A stretch of DNA of 64,000 bases, from the NCBI GenBank assembly GCA_035610835.1, contig CM069452.1, positions 63,264,368-63,328,367 on the forward strand, written 5' to 3'. Below, piece by piece: positions 54,401 to 61,579 of the stretch. Position 1 is the first letter of the stretch; each line of letters opens with the position of its first letter. The notes beneath the pieces were generated by a model. The model saw nothing but the letters and a program-made list of their open reading frames with translations. It was not told where the DNA came from and did no database searches. A program made the position numbers and the translations under genes. Origin of the DNA: Ophiura sarsii. Taxonomy: Eukaryota > Echinodermata > Ophiuroidea > Amphilepidida > Ophiuridae.

Positions 54401-54978
54401 TTGGGAGTGATTTAACATTTTTCTATCCTTCATATGGATCGCTTATACACGAGGTCATTGATTTCTAAAATTCTAATTTCTTAAGTAGGGATGACTTGCA
54501 CCTACAGGCCAGATAGGATTTAGGATAACGGCTCTTATGACAGACATTAGTGCCCTTTCTCAAATTTCTTTAAACCATGCATTCCAAAAGTATGTTTGAA
54601 CACAAACACCTCAAACTTTTTGTTCTCATTATGTTAAAAAATATATTTCTTATCCTTTATACAGTGCCCTCGCCAGACACCGGCAAATCCACAGATACTG
54701 ACACGTACAACCCATCGGTGACCGTACTGGTCATCACTATAAGCATCATCATGATTGTTCTTCTGATCTCAGGAATCCTCTACTTCCACTATGTGTATCA
54801 ACACGAGAAAAAGGACGAGAAACTTCTGGATGTTTCCATTAAATATAAGAATAACCATGCGACCAAAAATGTAGAGTTGCCAAGAGATATGACACTGGAA
54901 AATCCTACGTATATGCCAGGACCTTCAAATTCTACTAACTCAGATGCACTAACAGTGGGAGCAGAAGAGAGCGCATAA
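24402..54978 (+). CDS. six-MAM-domain transmembrane receptor with NPTY tail, 20 exons
   Basis: Coding exons: 24402-24459, 27125-27331, 28097-28371, 29467-29557, 30247-30390, 31069-31189, 31691-31838, 32549-32639, 33115-33279, 33993-34261, 34804-34894, 38825-39016, 42667-42938, 43255-43342, 44529-44702, 46488-46750, 47084-47300, 48237-48508, 53682-53775, 54665-54978. Joined they give 3,546 bp and 1,181 residues without an internal stop. Layout: signal peptide (1-19), MAM1 43-210, MAM2 211-378, MAM3 379-553, MAM4 about 570-737, MAM5 about 745-895, MAM6 about 900-1077, membrane span about 1096-1118, cytosolic tail to 1181. Each MAM has the four expected cysteines. MAM domains are extracellular adhesion or ligand-binding modules. 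A tandem-MAM receptor with an endocytic-type tail resembles apical endosomal or scavenger-type proteins, but the ligand is unknown. Exons 10 and 19 need GC donors. Confidence 0.88.
25545..26042. mobile_element. palindromic tRNA-like element in intron 1
   Basis: Two arms of about 220 bp are inverted around a centre near 25775. Each carries a tRNA-like segment (right arm about 25888-25960) with an A-box-like TGGCCCAATGG and a B-box GGTTCRATTCC. D-stem, anticodon stem (GTTGC/GCAAC, loop CAAGCAA) and T-stem (CTGGG/CCCGG) can form, but the acceptor stem is poor. The layout is closest to tRNA-Arg-type sequences. AATTAGTGCAAT brackets the whole unit (25533-25544 and 26043-26054), so both arms were inserted together. 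It is probably a SINE derivative, not a working tRNA gene. Confidence 0.75.
26422..26713. repeat. 146-bp direct tandem repeat
   Basis: Two units contain ATGAAACATAATTAAG-type sequence, GGCATGTTGTATATACAAAA and GTATTGCACGGG, in intron 1. A third weak partial unit may follow. Open frames on the minus strand here are by-products. Confidence 0.8.
27125..29557 (+). CDS. MAM receptor exons 2-4: Thr/Pro linker and MAM1
   Basis: Exons are 27125-27331, 28097-28371 and 29467-29557. A Ser/Thr/Pro-rich linker (about residues 20-42, likely O-glycosylated) precedes MAM1. Cysteines fall in FKCKLDD, SLCGITQD, RCLQFYYYM and DWRCPV. The last exon has the usual MAM ending, IVFEG then SLAIDDLLL. Phases run 1-1, 1-0, 0-1, so the set is a symmetrical 1-1 module. 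Confidence 0.88.
27962..28005. repeat. G homopolymer in intron 2
   Basis: A run of G of about 30 bases or more, preceded by GTGCGGGGT, lies 90 bp upstream of a MAM exon. Its length is likely unstable or poorly assembled. Confidence 0.8.
28724..29342. mobile_element. inverted-repeat element in intron 3
   Basis: Arms of about 170 bp mirror each other. Matching words are AGCCTGTCACATAT, AAGTACAGAAGGTTT, AGTTACTTAGGTCAT, CAGCTGGGTCTAGGCCCTAGA and AGTACTACAGGGGTCAAA, each found in reverse complement in the right arm. The interior is non-coding. No clear target duplication was found. Confidence 0.8.
30247..32639 (+). CDS. MAM receptor exons 5-8: MAM2
   Basis: Exons are 30247-30390, 31069-31189, 31691-31838 and 32549-32639. 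Motifs are YCEFEDGLCDF, the DDMDWNLW block, CLIFWYHMYG, and VIMEAFRG with GDIAIDDIF. Uniquely here the central MAM exon is split by a phase-2 intron inside the methionine codon of YHM-YG. A (TTGTGG)n repeat lies 30 bp past the last donor. Confidence 0.88.
32215..32335. repeat. 120-bp intronic hairpin
   Basis: GCTCATTAGCATAATTG and GGTACAAA on the left match CAATTATGCTAATGAGC and TTTGTACC on the right. It is a small, near-perfect stem in intron 7. Confidence 0.75.
32663..32740. repeat. (TTGTGG)n microsatellite
   Basis: About seven hexamer units, flanked by (TTG)n, start 24 bp after the exon 8 boundary. Confidence 0.9.
33115..34894 (+). CDS. MAM receptor exons 9-11: MAM3
   Basis: Exons are 33115-33279, 33993-34261 and 34804-34894. 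Motifs are CHFEEREICYYEQD, TDWIWQ, CVEFWYHMYGSDVETLGVY, and IVFEG with DDIALDDVMF. The middle exon ends ...GFK followed by GCAAGT. By alignment with the other MAM repeats, and to keep frame, this must be a GC donor (34262-34263). Confidence 0.87.
35601..36676. mobile_element. CACTGAAAA-ended TA-flanked element with amplified GGTGTCA motif (D)
   Basis: The left end CACTGAAAAATAATTTGGTG and the right end (CACCAATTTATTTTTCAGTG) are inverted, with TA on each side (35599-35600 and 36677-36678): Tc1/mariner-type. The interior repeats a subterminal palindrome, GGTGTCA/TGACACC, many times, including a 21-bp tandem (GGTGTCAGAATTACACCAAT type) at 36321-36390. It also holds a separate 377-bp palindrome at 35946-36322. 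No transposase. Confidence 0.8.
35946..36322. repeat. nested palindrome inside element D
   Basis: About 84-bp arms: GCCGGTAAGACTGGTAAGTA, GATCTGCTCCATTTCCAGAC and GCGTAATGTAAG are mirrored at 36239-36322. It may be a separate MITE inserted into the host element. Confidence 0.75.
36682..38576. mobile_element. 1.9-kb palindromic hAT-type element
   Basis: The ends are TAGGGTGCATCGTCTCCCCC and its inverse. An exact 8-bp direct repeat GTGTATGT flanks them (36674-36681 and 38577-38584). Eight-base duplications and YARNG-type ends identify the hAT superfamily. The arms are inverted nearly to the centre: outer 36690-37150 matches 38080-38570, and inner blocks such as GGTCAAGCCCAGTAGTA match 37805-37830. 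No transposase frame; overlapping open frames are by-products. It sits in intron 11 of the MAM gene. Confidence 0.88.
38825..43342 (+). CDS. MAM receptor exons 12-14: Pro/Thr linker and MAM4
   Basis: Exons are 38825-39016, 42667-42938 and 43255-43342. A Thr/Pro linker (FTTLPPPPTTPPVAQ) precedes NCDFESDDICGYTQ. Then follow DDMDWIKY, CMEFYYHMWGVDIDLLNIY, and VIFEATKG with GDTAIDDITF. An RTE-like LINE sits in the 3.6-kb intron between the first two exons, in the same orientation as the gene. Confidence 0.87.
39085..41873 (+). mobile_element. RTE-like LINE, inactivated, in intron 12
   Basis: Broken frames give, in order, an apurinic-type endonuclease (GVAFVANSRIAKCVLGYNP, then after a frameshift DILVITGDLNAKVGD, RLYTWSSPNQKIRNQIDYIL, GADCGSDHQLLVS) and a reverse transcriptase (GKSPGDDNIPAELL, LPPEQAGFRKGRGTRNQI, FIDYS-stop-AFDCVQ, RYADDTTLIAR). 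The C-terminal segment has FGHIARREGDN and GRPKLRW. These order and motif features match RTE-clade elements. A TAG at 40818-40820, a frameshift near 41000 and others abolish function. The 3' limit is approximate. Confidence 0.88.
39420..41872 (+). pseudogene. RTE-like endonuclease/reverse transcriptase, broken
   Basis: Largest intact pieces are 39420-39935 (endonuclease), 40176-40820 and 40958-41602 (reverse transcriptase), and 41633-41872 (C-terminal segment). The YADD catalytic box is present near 41105. Stops occur at 40818 and 41600, with frame changes at about 39410, 40000, 41000 and 41610. Confidence 0.85.
42438..42565. repeat. 128-bp near-perfect hairpin in intron 12
   Basis: CAGCGATTCAAGGGGGACCC and GGATAGGAAAATATACATTA are mirrored as TAATGTATATTTTCCTATCC and GGTCCCCCATGAATCGCTG across a short loop. 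It lies about 100 bp before the MAM4 central exon acceptor. It is probably a very short MITE. Confidence 0.8.
43965..44446. mobile_element. 480-bp palindromic MITE in intron 14
   Basis: Inverted ends CCATATAAACTCCTCACAAA and the mirror at 44430-44446. The arms run about 200 bp each, including AGTATCGAAACACTTA, AATAACCAAGTGCATAATTT and CATCGTATCTC-type blocks, around a loop near 44200. It ends about 80 bp before exon 15. TA-type flanks are possible but fall within the palindrome. Confidence 0.8.
44529..47170 (+). CDS. MAM receptor exons 15-17 (first part): MAM5
   Basis: Exons are 44529-44702, 46488-46750 and the start of 47084-47300. Motifs are NCDFEQSNTSLCGYYQD, DDFDWTLN, CLQFYYHMRGDDVGFLRV, and LTFEATVG with GDIAIDDINLL then PCQG. 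The first exon's donor (GTGGGT) lies in a 62-bp tandem duplication, so a second donor copy is present 62 bp downstream. Confidence 0.87.
44702..44825. repeat. 62-bp tandem duplication at the exon 15 donor
   Basis: Two successive copies of GGTGGGTAGTATCGTTAACG and the following 42 bases. The donor GTGGGT is thereby doubled (44703 and 44765). Use of the downstream copy would add an in-frame TAG (44707-44709). Confidence 0.9.
47171..53775 (+). CDS. MAM receptor exons 17 (second part)-19: MAM6
   Basis: MAM6 begins within exon 17 (CTFDAAGPDDLCGYKQ, DEFDWQW), so no intron separates it from MAM5. Exon 48237-48508 gives HCVDFDYVLSED. The short final exon (53682-53775) encodes IIFIGVVGNDRSTTGVIALD and then GKCNE. 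It is the most diverged MAM of the six; acidic IDD is ALDN here. In-frame joining to the last exon requires the GCAAGT donor at 53776. The intervening 5.2-kb intron is full of mobile elements. Confidence 0.78.
47330..47530. repeat. degenerate TCAGTTTCTGTCACGGAAG repeats
   Basis: Five or so loosely spaced copies of a word like GTCAGTTTCTGTCACGAAG in intron 17, just after exon 17. No function is evident. Confidence 0.6.
47819..47968. mobile_element. PIF/Harbinger-type MITE, copy B2
   Basis: A 150-bp element with ends GGGAGCACATCAAAACTCGA and the inverse of TCGAGTTTTGGTTTGCTCCC, flanked by TTA on both sides (47816-47818 and 47969-47971). It shares its ACTCGACCGCCCGG core with B1. Non-coding. 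Confidence 0.85.
49160..52510 (+). mobile_element. 5'-truncated CR1/Jockey-type LINE with internal duplication
   Basis: The copy begins inside the endonuclease (GAFYRSHTF, IWLAGDFNIPDVNW, then STIPGMSDHDSIPL) and continues to a full reverse transcriptase (KATGPDDICPRVLK, DKQHGFRSNHSTESQL, DFSKAFDVV, SGVPQGTVLGPLLF, FADDCVLY) and the terminal RDWNSLPDSIV region. About 803 bp (49413-50215) is repeated head to tail at 50216-51017. The first copy therefore stops at the junction and the second has a 1-base deletion near 50449. It is in sense with the MAM gene, in intron 18. Confidence 0.88.
50517..52505 (+). CDS. LINE reverse transcriptase, open 662-codon frame
   Basis: The longest intact frame in the window encodes the region between endonuclease and reverse transcriptase, the complete reverse transcriptase with FADD at about residues 395-398, and the C-terminal domain. 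Because the upstream endonuclease is broken by duplication and frameshift and truncated at the 5' end, it is unlikely to be mobile. The intact RT frame suggests a young insertion. Confidence 0.85.
   Translation: MYRDFTETIKQAMDSHIPTKMVTKRTQSPWISKRVRRLQKRKQRAFNTHKNLNNKESYESFTSVRKSVHKATRSAHKSYVSSVCTESTKRFWSFIKSLKVDSTGIPTLKDGANLEADNRRKAEILNKQFKSVFTAEDPNLPPESGINIPTMPDIVIFPEGVEKLLRNLDPNKATGPDDICPRVLKIAAKELAPALSLIFQRSLDTGILPKSWSQANISPIYKKGDRTLAENYRPVSLTSVCCKVLEHIIHSNVMNHFDTHSVLTDKQHGFRSNHSTESQLILTVQDLANSLNHKNQVDLIIMDFSKAFDVVAHNRLLQKLKRYGIQNKTHAWISSFLKHRVQHVVVGGEHSTWAEVDSGVPQGTVLGPLLFLAYINDLPNNINSSVRLFADDCVLYREINNEFDHRSLQDDLDTLVVWQNTWQMSFNPKKCHTMRLTHSKNPKLYEYKLGDSILEETKSHAYLGVTLTNDLTWNNHIIQVASTANITLAFVMRNLHQCPQDIKVSAYKTLVRPLIEYSSSVWEPHTKVLTNKLEAIQRRAARFCMNDFKSRSPGSVTNMLRKLQWESLTDGCQTRRLVILHKAIHGHLSIPIGNLTQPASRTSRHTNSQAFKTIAASKDCYKFSFLPKTIRDWNSLPDSIVTLTDSEQFKKATKVYLATKQD
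52711..53178. mobile_element. Tc1/mariner-type MITE, copy A2
   Basis: A 468-bp element with ends CAGTCCTCAAAATAAGTAAA and the inverse of TTACTTATTTTGAGGACTG, flanked by TA (52709-52710 and 53179-53180). It is the uninterrupted paralogue of A1 and preserves B1's empty target site at about 53082-53092. Confidence 0.85.
53193..53601 (-). mobile_element. 5'-truncated LINE 3' end with target duplication
   Basis: The minus strand encodes the C-terminal segment of a LINE polyprotein (QLRFLGHILRLPDEEPARMY, RRRPGRPSTSYLKYI, ending AAEG-stop), then a (GAT)n tail. TCAGTTCTAT flanks it on both sides (53183-53192 and 53602-53611), the mark of target-primed insertion. It abuts MITE A2 and ends 80 bp before exon 19 of the MAM gene. 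Confidence 0.85.
53990..54312. mobile_element. inverted-repeat element in intron 19
   Basis: Left GATGGATCCCTAGTCTTCTT, CTTTTTCCTTTTCCTTGTCA and AACACTCTCTGG are mirrored on the right (54240-54312). The spacer contains GGAATTCCCGAGG and other unstructured sequence. No coding frame. Confidence 0.75.
54665..54978 (+). CDS. MAM receptor exon 20: membrane span and cytosolic tail
   Basis: The acceptor is TTTATACAG. After a Ser/Thr/Asp-rich stalk comes a 22-25-residue hydrophobic span (VTVLVITISIIMIVLLISG), an HEKKDEK stop-transfer segment and a tail of about 60 residues ending AEESA. NPTY (residues 1157-1160, context LENPTYMPG) matches the NPxY signal that binds PTB/clathrin adaptors in receptors such as LDLR, so uptake from the surface is a reasonable inference. 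A possible poly(A) signal AATAAA lies at 55124-55129. Confidence 0.85.
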
Positions 54979-55690
54979 AATCATACTAAACGGTTGCCTA
55001 TCATATTTAAACTTTTTTAGACTGTATTTTAGACAAAGTTATTTGAAGCAGTGAGTGCATCATTAAATAATTCTCGGTATTCGCAATAAGATGCGCCACC
55101 AGCAATTGCTTGGGAGAGGCAAAAATAAAGAGTGCATCATGGTAAAACACTTGCCTGACAATCCAATGGTAGCTAGAATTGCGATGTTGACCCTCGAGGT
55201 CAAAAATGGAACTGGCAAGAACAATTGCGCGCTGGTGGCACATCGTATTGTGAATAGCGAGAATTGGTTAACTTTACTTTTCACTCACACCAGCAATTTG
55301 ATGATAAACCAATCACAATATTCTCACCTGATTTTGTACAAAATATTTATCAATATTGTTTCCAATTCCATAAAAGGGGGAAAAGGTGGTACCCCACTTC
55401 AACAACATAGAGATGTATATGTTTGTCACACTTTTTAAAAACATACATACTAGATCCAAATAATTTGTTTTAATTGTGTTGCAATTTTATTGTTGTACAG
55501 TCCATTGTATTACAAAATATATTGAATTTGAATTACATTGACTCCAAAGTCAACAAACAAGATTACCTCAAGAATAGCTGACTGTTTAAAACAAGCATTT
55601 GTCTGTTGGAAATACTTTGTGGAAAGTATGCAATATTTTATCACAGATATAGCAGGTTTTTAAATGGTTTAACAATAGTTTTCGAGACAC
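54979..55690. other. 3' flank of the MAM gene, with a small inverted repeat
   Basis: The 3' UTR presumably starts here, with AATAAA at 55124-55129. An inverted repeat at about 55050-55288 pairs AATTCTCGGTATTCGCAATA and GCGCCACCAGCAATTG-type arms. No gene is recognised in the remainder. Confidence 0.5.
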
Positions 55691-55795
55691 CCTATACAGT
55701 GTGTCCCAGAAAGATTTATACCATGTTTGAAACGAGAGCATCAATGATGCAGAAGCTCAGCTAGCGACAAGCTATAAATTTCATGTATCCATTAG

Positions 55796-56148
55796 CAGGG
55801 GTCGCATTCTGACACGTCTGCGAGTCCTAGACCTCTCACTTTCTTGTAGTGACGCCTCAGATCTCTAATTGGAAAGACTGCGGGTCCCGATCAAAATTGA
55901 AGGGACCCCTTAAATTTGACGATGTATGGAAATGGAAACCTTAAGAAATTCTGTAAATTACATATCCATCCTTTGCTCACAATATAAATTCATTAAAACT
56001 GTCCGTAAAAATGTAAAATTTTCAAATACCCAAACTTCAGGACCCCTCAATTTTGTTGGGGACCCCTTAAATTTGTTTTTTTGAAGTCCTACAGGGTCCT
56101 GAAAAAAGTCATGAGACCTATTACATTTTTGATCCAGCGCTATCCCTG
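55796..56148. mobile_element. hAT-type MITE
   Basis: Ends CAGGGGTCGC and the inverse of GCGCTATCCCTG, with an exact 8-bp flank TCCATTAG on both sides (55788-55795 and 56149-56156). Non-coding, with AGGGACCCCTTAAATTTG-type repeats inside. The surrounding text (GACAAGCT...TTTCATGTAT) also recurs on both sides. Confidence 0.85.
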
Positions 56149-56739
56149 TCCATTAGTGACAAGCTGTCAATTTCATGTATTGGATAGATTAGGTCCATAA
56201 TGTTTTGGATCCAATGTCATTCACACTTGAACAGCTCAAAACATAATAATGTATGCACAAAAATTATCATTTTTTATATGTTTACCGCTTATTTTACAAC
56301 TTGACCTCAGATGACATTTGACCATAAAAGGTGACCTTAATAGGTGACCTTTGACATATGAATGATTAAATAAATAATTAGACACAAAAAACAATGTAAA
56401 TAAACCTCAAATACATCATTTTAGGACTCTGATGAGCTTTTACATTGCCTCTAGATTTTATAGTCTGTTATATCCAGTACCCACTGGCATGACTGGCTTG
56501 GTAAATTAAATTATGCCTACCTACACTGGCGAATTCTGCAACTTTTCAGCATTTTACTCAGAACTTTCAATGGATAGTTCAACTTAATGTGCACTTTTTA
56601 ATTCTGCCGATCCCCAAGGATAGTTTAGGGGGCAATGTCTTGCTACACGTCCCGTAACTCAAGTGCGCATGCTCAAACCAATTAAAATATGTTGTAGCTA
56701 TACACAATTTATTCTTTATCGTTATAGTAAGTGAACATA

Positions 56740-57415
56740 CAGGGTGAGTCAAAAAGACTGCAATAGTGGAAAGAAGCCATTTTGTTTTCAAAACCAAAAT
56801 TAATTTTAAAACTTTTTAAATGTTGCAAGAATGATGTATTTAATCCTAACTTTGTGTGAAAAAATGAAGTCGATCGCATTTTCCGTTTGTCTTTGGTGAA
56901 CATTTTGACCGGTGCACCCATTTTACACGTTTGTCCACGAGATACCCAAAATATCCATCAGATCGCAAAATGTGTCTCTCATTCTCATTCAAAAATTTGG
57001 AAACTTGAGTTCATTTGTGATGTTATTGGAATTTGATGCATCCTTTTTTGTTTACAGGTGAGTTAGCATAATCAATTATAATCGTACCCATGCAATGAAA
57101 GCGTATAATGTTCTAAATTTTAATAAAAAACTGAAATTTTCAATTTTCTTTGTTGGCGGTATATTTAAATATGAAAATGCAATGTGTGCCATTTCAAATG
57201 AAAATCACTGTGCTCGTGGACAAACAGGTAAATTTGGTTGTACAGCAAAGAGGCTCACCAAATACAAACGAAAAATGCGATCGACTTAATTTTTTCACAC
57301 AAAGTTAGGATTAAATACATAATTCTTGCAACGTTTAAAAAGTTTTAAAAATCATTTTGGTTTTGAAAACAAAATGGATTCTTTCCACTATTGCAGTCTT
57401 TTTGACTCACCCTGT
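56740..57415. mobile_element. mariner-type MITE
   Basis: Ends ACAGGGTGAGTCAAAAAGAC and its inverse at 57395-57415. The arms extend about 200 bp (AAGCCATTTTGTTTTCAAAA, AAAACTTTTTAAA, CACAAAGTTAGGATTAAAT-type matches), and TA flanks are consistent. The 64-codon frame inside has no recognisable content. Confidence 0.8.
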
Positions 57416-59380
57416 ACTTCAATCTCGTTGGTTAACACGTATGAAATCTGATCCATATCGTGTAAACAACAAGTCAAACCACACGATATATTCCCATATC
57501 GTCGATTAACTGCGTTACCAGATGGTGCGAAATGATATTACGTGTAAAGCGATTGCTTTGCGTCTGTGGAAGAGTTGCTTAAAATACGAATAAAATGGCG
57601 GATGATTTAAATGCAACCGAGTCGATTTCTGTTACATTCTGAGGCCGAAATATACCGCAAAAAGGTCTAACCCACGCCATAAAATAAATGATCTGCATAT
57701 ATAACCTAACCAGACATGTTTTGGGCCATATCACATTCGGCATGCGGCCTCATGTGATATGACATGCCAAACCATAGGTATTTTTCCGTATTGTGTGAAC
57801 ATGCAGGGGATAACTAATAGTACGGGACGTGAGGCAAGATATAGCCGTTTAGGGAGTGTTCAGAAATACTTGGGGCCTGGGGGGTGGCCAACTTGCAGTT
57901 TTGGGTTTCTGAACTTTTTTGACGTAGCTAGGTTATTCATATTGGGGGCGAGAAATGAGAAAGAACCAACAAGACTTTTGTGAGTCAAGAACTGTGCAAT
58001 TTTTTTTGACTTTACACCTATTTTTGGAACGATTGAGGTACATTTTTGCCCCGGTGGTTTCAGTCAACATTGACTTTGGGTGCGCATGATCGTTCCAAAA
58101 CTCGCGGAAAAGGGCGGTTTTCTGTATCATGACCGCGGACATTCCGCGAACATACCATGTCCGCGTACATTCCGCGAACATTTTATGTCCACGATTTTCC
58201 TAAATTAGGGGTGCTTTTTGAAGCTATGTCCGCAACAGGGCTGGAAAAGATGCAAGGTTTCCCTGCAAGAGAAATTTGATAAAGTTGGATTTACCGCTGG
58301 TTTAGCAGCGGAGAGGGCGGCCCCCCCATAGAACCATAAAGGGCACATGCAATGCAAATACAAGTGGTGTGATTTGAGTCAAGTCTACGAGGAGGGACCA
58401 GAAATCATTCAATATATGTGCTAGTTGATTATGACATCAATTGTGGAACTATTGATAGCTCTGTGAGTACTATGAAAAGAAAATTCCAGGTGACTGGTTT
58501 GAATCTATTCATGATACTCACTGATAATCAATATACCACAAATGATGTCATTTGTGGCGTGTTCATTTTTCTGGCCCTGTTTATTGTAATGGAATGTCCC
58601 ACAAAGACTTGTAGCAGGATTATCATCCCTTTTCCTGTGCCCTTTAAGCTTTTTGGAAAATTAAGGTCCAATTGATGCCATGGTGCATCATATTATGGAA
58701 TATCGGCTGTATAATGCCTAATACTCTAAAAAAAAAAACTCTTAAAAAATAAAAATAAAAATAAAAACATTTTTAGGGGGGGTAGGGATTTCCTGCGATA
58801 TGGCAACATTTCCCGGCACAAGGAGCTTGCCGATTTGCCCTCTTTTTCCTGCCCTGGTCCGCGATTTCCCTAAATTAGGGGTGTTTTTTGAAGCTTTGTC
58901 CATGTTTTCCAAAAATAAGGGGTCATTTTGAAACCTATGTCCGCGATTTAACAAAATTAGGGGTGTTTTTTGTAGAGGTTTATGTACGCGAAGAAGAAAA
59001 TAAAATAGAATGTCCTCGTTTTTCCCGCAAATAGAGGGACTATATATAAAGTGTCCTTGGAATGGTGAAAAAGGGGGGTCATTTTCAGGCAAAATGTCCG
59101 CCTTTTAGTACGAAAAAGGGGGTCAAATTGGCAAAATTGTCCGCGAAACACCTTCAAATAGGGGGTATTTCAAGATCCTGGAACAATCATGTGTTACCCC
59201 TCTGAATACGAAGAGAGAACACCAGGATTTTTTCATCTGTGTACTTTTGACCATCATAATTCCATGATTCCATTCAATATTATTTAATTATTATATTAAA
59301 CAGTTGTAATTTTATCTATACCAACACTTCACAACAAGGTCATGGCCGAAATTTTATAATACAGTGTAGCTATTGATATA
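57416..59380. other. repeat-rich intergenic DNA, no gene
   Basis: There are recurrent blocks of the type CCTAAATTAGGGGTGTTTTT and ATGTCCGCGATT (58180, 58860, 58935) and short GGACATTCCGCGAACAT repeats near 58137-58180. They suggest a decayed mobile element whose class and ends I cannot set. Open frames at 58418-58675 and 58742-59157 show no family resemblance. Confidence 0.45.
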
Positions 59381-59562
59381 CTGTAAAAGCTGAAATTTTG
59401 GCGGCGGTTTTATTTTGGCGAAAATTATGACACACCAAAATAATGTTTTCAACATTCATGCAGTGCATCCAGAAGGTCACCCACGAAAAAAACAATTCGC
59501 GAAATGTCTATGATATCAAAATGTGCGAAAATATCTGTACACAAAAATATTGGCTTTTACAG
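59381..59562. mobile_element. 182-bp TA-flanked MITE
   Basis: Ends CTGTAAAAGCTGAAATTTT and the inverse of AAAATATTGGCTTTTACAG, with TA on both sides (59379-59380, 59563-59564). Non-coding. Confidence 0.8.
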
Positions 59563-61575
59563 TAGCACACATTGTCTGCTGGTACAGTGGATTGACTGAT
59601 AAACAGTCATTATATTGTCCATTGTTATGTTGATTAAGGAGTGTGACAGTAACAATAATTGTTTGTTTGGGCAAGCTTTTGAAGACAGGCAGTGGTATAA
59701 GGCAACAAAGAAAAAATGTTTGTTTGTCCATAGAGGTCCAAAAAAGGTAGGGTCTGTAGGTTGGATAATTTTTATTTTTTTTATTTTTTAAATACGGATA
59801 TTGTATTTGGGAATATAAATTTGGCATGAATACTGTGAATGATAGTCATCCAAACACAAAACACATCACTTTGATAGTATTGAACTTTTTTTCATGAGTT
59901 TGTTAGAATTGAAATCCTGCTCGGACAGATTGTCTGTATAAAGTTGCAATATTGTAGTACTGGTTGCAACACTCGGTCAAAGGGTATTTTTTGTAACAAA
60001 TTTGCAATGCGCAGATACCGTGAACATGTTGTCGGTCGCCGCCATTTATTATGATAGAAAATTTGCAAAAAGTGAAATAACATAGTGGTGATGTTCTGTT
60101 AGATATATATACGTGAAAGTATTACTAAACCTATTTTTTCCCGAACTAACAAAAGAAATGTTTTATATTATGTTGAAATCAGCTTACAGCGTACGAAATT
60201 AGGAATAAGACGGTCCTTTTGGCCATTTAAATTGCTCAAAAAAAAGTTATTTTAAAAAAATAATAGAAAATAAAAAATAATATGGTCGGCACCAAGGTAC
60301 ATGGTCGGTCGGATGTGGACAAACAAACAAAAAAGTATTCTTGGCCTAAAGGAACTCCTGTTTGTTTTGAATTTGACACAAGCTCAAATAATGATCAACA
60401 ATTTCTTGATGCACCCCAGGATGCTTCACTTTCATCACATGACCAGATGACCTTCAGTTGTTAATTACTTTAACACATGTGTGACACTGTTTGTTCTGGT
60501 GATATTAAGCCCTGCTAATACTGTAGGGGCGCTAAGCATTATGGGGTACATCAAGAAATCTTCTTTGAATAATGATAGTGATAAATGACTTGCCTTGCAT
60601 GTGCTTGCTTGACCTGGACGAGTTTCAAGACACCCTAGTTTTTTGGTTAAACCTTTAATAACATTTTAACGCAAGTGAAAAACGTCAGGAAATGCATCTC
60701 ATATGTTGTATCGTAACATATCTAGAAGATATGCCGAGTCACTTTTTTAAATGTTTTATCTGTTTTGTCTTAATTGCCATTTTCTGGGCCATTTTTACTT
60801 CCTAGCGTTTAGAAACTCACCATGCTATCACTGACCTTTCGAACGTGATAATAAGAGCCTCATCCTACTGTAGTAGGCTGAGCTAAAAATAATAAAAATA
60901 TAAAAACAACATTGCAGTCAATGTAATAGGGAACATTACTCTGTTAATTTCATCAAAATATCTTAGCTGGTCTGATATGGCATGACATTTTAGAATATCG
61001 GTGAACATCTGTTTTTCACTTTCAGCGAATTTCAACTTTCAAAGCTCACGCCAAACTTCAAAACAGCTGTTTAAGAAAGTATGAGATAACTCACTCAAGC
61101 AGAACAATTCCTTCGCCCATTCAAATATTGCTTCATAAAACATCACCAACAGTTGATATCTTTTAATTTTGTAGTTAAAATCAAAAGAGCACACAGAACA
61201 TTACCTTTAAATTCAGCTTTGTGCCGAACATGGTCAAATTTGTTATGAGTTTCAAAATAGGTAATTTTGGTCAAACTTGAAATTTATCATTTTTTCAAAT
61301 GAGTCCATATTTTCTGTTAGAAACGGCCATTTTTTAAAATTCAAAATTCCTCAGAAAGCTAAATGTATGTAAATGTTATAATCATAAGCACTTTGTTTGC
61401 TAACAATTTGGTATTCATAGCTAAATAAATGCACCTTTCTCAATATAAATCATTCTGGGACACCCTGTACATAAAAAAAAGAAAGCAGCAAATTGTGCGT
61501 AAAGATGTGAAGTCTTTCATGTGTCAAAACATATAACAAGGCTACTTTGTTGGTGCCTTTGCTACTTGGATTCTG
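59563..61575. other. intergenic DNA, no gene recognised
   Basis: AT-rich sequence with only short unsupported frames, for example 60282-60464. A GGTCGGTCGG-containing stretch near 60300, next to A-rich tracts, may be part of an old repeat. Confidence 0.4.
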
Positions 61576-61579
61576 TGAT

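Larger units (their letters stand above)
55697..61467. mobile_element. possible mariner-type element with distant ends
   Basis: The left end CAGTGTGTCCCAGAAAGATT and the right end (inverse CAGGGTGTCCCAGAATGATT) are inverted and TA-flanked, 5.77 kb apart. Between them lie at least three other elements (55796-56148, 56740-57415, 59381-59562) and no transposase frame. It is either one heavily interrupted element or two unrelated copies of the same end. Confidence 0.4.

Noticed and set aside
57095..57289. 64-codon frame
   Set aside because: Lies within a mariner-type MITE and has no recognisable content.
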